NCBI GenBank assembly: GCA_003222895.1
Contig: QHXI01000056.1
Location: 1 to 64,000, forward strand
Direction: 5' to 3'
Length of the DNA: 64,000 nucleotides
DNA from: Acidobacteriota bacterium
Lineage (GTDB): Bacteria > Acidobacteriota > Blastocatellia > Pyrinomonadales > Pyrinomonadaceae
Made by a program: the position numbers and the translations under genes. A model generated the notes under the pieces. The model searched no databases and had not been told where the DNA came from. It saw only the letters and a program-made list of their open reading frames with translations. Below are positions 62,381-64,000 of the stretch, piece by piece (positions within the stretch are counted from its first letter, which is position 1; each line of letters opens with the position of its first letter).

Positions 62381-64000
62381 ATGACTGATCTGTTCCTTCC
62401 GTGCCGTAGCCAACAACTGTTAAATCTGAAAAGGAGGCTCAGGCTGACTTTCAGTTGCTTGTGTGTGCTCGCTTTTCTTTTGCAGTTGGCGACAGTCTCT
62501 CGACCGGCGAACGCTCAGGGCGTGACTGGCAGCATCAAAGGCACAGTTAGCGCAACGGCCGGCGACACCACAACTCAGCCGGAACTAGTTCCCGGTGCGC
62601 GCCTGACTCTCGTCAACCGCGATCTGCCCAACGCCAGCTTCAAAACCGTTTCAGACGACACGGGTAATTTTGGATTTCTCGAACTGCCAGCCGGTTACTA
62701 CATCCTCACTGTCGAAGCCAACGCGCTCCCTCGCGTCACGCGCGAAATTCATCTGACGACGGGCGCGAGCCTGGTCGTGGAAATTATCCTGACTGCGACG
62801 CTTTCCGAATCGGTCACGGTCCGTGACGAAGAGGGGTTACTAAGCGCCGGAGAAACGGTTACGTCGAATACGGTGCGCGCCCAGAAGCTCGAGCAGCTTC
62901 CTTTGCGTGCTGATAATGTTCAGGGTGCTTTGCCGCTTACGCCCAGTGTGATCCGTGACGTTGCTGGAAGGGACCACATTAAGGGCACCCGCGCGGGCGA
63001 GAACACCTATACGCTCAATGGCGCGGACGTTACAGATCCTGTCAGCGGCAACTTGGCTTTTGATATTCCGCTGGAAGCAGCCGCCAACGTGCACGTCGAG
63101 GACAACCCCTACTCCGCAGAGTTCGGCAAAGCCACGGGCGGCGCGAGTAATTTGGAAACCAAGACGGGCGGAGACAAGTTTAAGTTTGGCGCGGCGCGCA
63201 TCTTTCCAGTCTTTCACAACATCATCGGCGGCAAGGTCGATTCTTTCCGGCCGCGCCTGACTTTCGAAGGCCCCATAATCCAGAAACGGCTAAACTTTCT
63301 CCAATCGTTCGAATATCGCTTCTCGAGGGTTTACGTGCCGAGCCTGTCGGCGCCGCGCGACAATTCAACCTCTGAGGCCTTCAACTCTTTCACGCAACTC
63401 GATCTCACTGTGAACAGTGCGAATCGATTGAAGTTTGTGGCTGCTTTCTTTCCGGAAAAGAAACGCTACGTCGGACTGAACACTTTCAATCCGCAGGAAA
63501 CCACTCCGAACACCAAACAGCGCGGAGTACTGATTTCAGTTTCCGAACAGGCGACTTTTCAAAATCAATCTTTTCTCAGCTCGCTTTTCGCTTACAAGAC
63601 TTTCGATTTCGACGTCTTTGGCCAGGGAGCAAAGCCGCTGGTGCTGCTTCCTGATGGAAACACGGGGAGTTATTTTGCCGACACGCGCCGTTCGGCCCAG
63701 CGCTGGCAATCGCAGGAACAATATTTCGCGCGCACAATGACGCTCTTCGGTCAGCACTCAATCAAGTTCGGCGGTGAATTAGATCTTACTAACCTGACCG
63801 GACAATTTAACTTCCGGCCTATTGAGATCCGGCGAGGCGACCAAACCCTTAGCCAGCGAATTGATTTCAAGGGGCCGACCGACCTCAATCGATCGCTGAC
63901 GGAGTTGGGCAGCTTTATCCAGGATCGTTGGGTCATCAATCAGAGACTGACGCTGGATGGGGGCCTGCGCTTTGATCGCAACTCTATCTCGCATCAATAT
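62381..64000 (+). CDS. TonB-dependent receptor-like (Oar-type) protein, N-terminal part (runs off right edge)
   Basis: The frame is open from ATG 62381 to the right edge, giving 540 codons with no stop. The signal peptide (CLCVLAFLLQLATVSRPANAQG) lies about 25 residues in. A carboxypeptidase regulatory domain follows (about 47-140: GSIKGTVSATAG, GFLELPAGYYILTVEA), then a plug-like region (LEQLPLRADNVQGALPLTPSV; AGENTYTLNGADVTDPVSGN; NPYSAEFGKATGG) and beta-barrel strands. This is the Oar-like receptor pattern that is abundant in Acidobacteriota. No TonB box can be pinned down. The ligand is unknown. Confidence 0.88.
   Translation, partial: MTDLFLPCRSQQLLNLKRRLRLTFSCLCVLAFLLQLATVSRPANAQGVTGSIKGTVSATAGDTTTQPELVPGARLTLVNRDLPNASFKTVSDDTGNFGFLELPAGYYILTVEANALPRVTREIHLTTGASLVVEIILTATLSESVTVRDEEGLLSAGETVTSNTVRAQKLEQLPLRADNVQGALPLTPSVIRDVAGRDHIKGTRAGENTYTLNGADVTDPVSGNLAFDIPLEAAANVHVEDNPYSAEFGKATGGASNLETKTGGDKFKFGAARIFPVFHNIIGGKVDSFRPRLTFEGPIIQKRLNFLQSFEYRFSRVYVPSLSAPRDNSTSEAFNSFTQLDLTVNSANRLKFVAAFFPEKKRYVGLNTFNPQETTPNTKQRGVLISVSEQATFQNQSFLSSLFAYKTFDFDVFGQGAKPLVLLPDGNTGSYFADTRRSAQRWQSQEQYFARTMTLFGQHSIKFGGELDLTNLTGQFNFRPIEIRRGDQTLSQRIDFKGPTDLNRSLTELGSFIQDRWVINQRLTLDGGLRFDRNSISHQY

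Overview
This window is a bacterial chromosome segment, most likely from an acidobacterium, perhaps of the class Blastocatellia. That placement is an inference from gene content, because there is no rRNA gene here. The clues are a VWA protein of the VWFA-related acidobacterial type, a large TonB-type receptor with a carboxypeptidase-regulatory domain, many exported multiheme cytochromes c, an orphan LysW-like zinc protein, and intergenic regions filled with dispersed inverted repeats and 7-bp tandem repeats. Several repeats supply the first or last codons of neighbouring genes.

Region by region. 1-13016 (minus) is one giant surface-protein gene, over 4,300 codons and running off the left edge. 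It has a signal peptide, PKD/REJ-like repeats, discoidin-like domains, an IgGFc-binding-like domain and RHS/YD repeats, and is split by two mutually compensating single-base frameshifts. 13.7-17 kb holds a tRNA-Met(CAT), a MerR-TPR regulator, a 40-residue membrane peptide, an isochorismatase-like hydrolase and a stress-type group (BON lipoprotein, CsbD, Lmo0937-like peptide). 17-23 kb is a probable operon of TPR protein, rnc, lepB and yihY, followed by a transpeptidase. 23.2-27.5 kb has a histidine kinase and NtrC-type regulator translationally coupled to a DsbD-N lipoprotein and small exported proteins. 27.5-30 kb has a small HTH protein, a carboxypeptidase-regulatory protein, the VWA protein and the LysW-like protein.

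30.3-46.7 kb is the most notable part: a redox locus with 38 CxxCH sites and one CX4CH site in five cytochromes. A minus-strand pair encodes an outer-membrane beta-barrel and a giant multiheme cytochrome with LVIVD repeats. A plus-strand run encodes a double HbpS/GlcG-domain protein, an unknown exported protein, two paralogous nonaheme cytochromes and a tetraheme cytochrome. A second minus-strand operon encodes a fusion of two cyclic-nucleotide-binding domains, a four-cluster ferredoxin and a multispan membrane domain, then an FHA protein and a membrane-anchored heptaheme cytochrome. I infer an electron-transfer chain linking membrane and outer surface, with cyclic-nucleotide and phosphopeptide input.

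46.9-57.2 kb is an envelope cluster: a DUF1175 protein, an alpha-2-macroglobulin with a thioester motif, a GxxExxY protein, a membrane protein, and a fused transpeptidase / SpoIID / degenerate peptidase-MA protein. It resembles the yfa and mag clusters of proteobacteria. 57.3-62 kb is housekeeping and accessory: 3-methyladenine DNA glycosylase, a RelE/ParE-type toxin-antitoxin pair, a TauE/SafE permease, a CDGSH protein, an endonuclease/exonuclease/phosphatase protein, an orphan ABC ATPase and YjbQ. From 62.4 kb a TonB-type receptor runs off the right edge.
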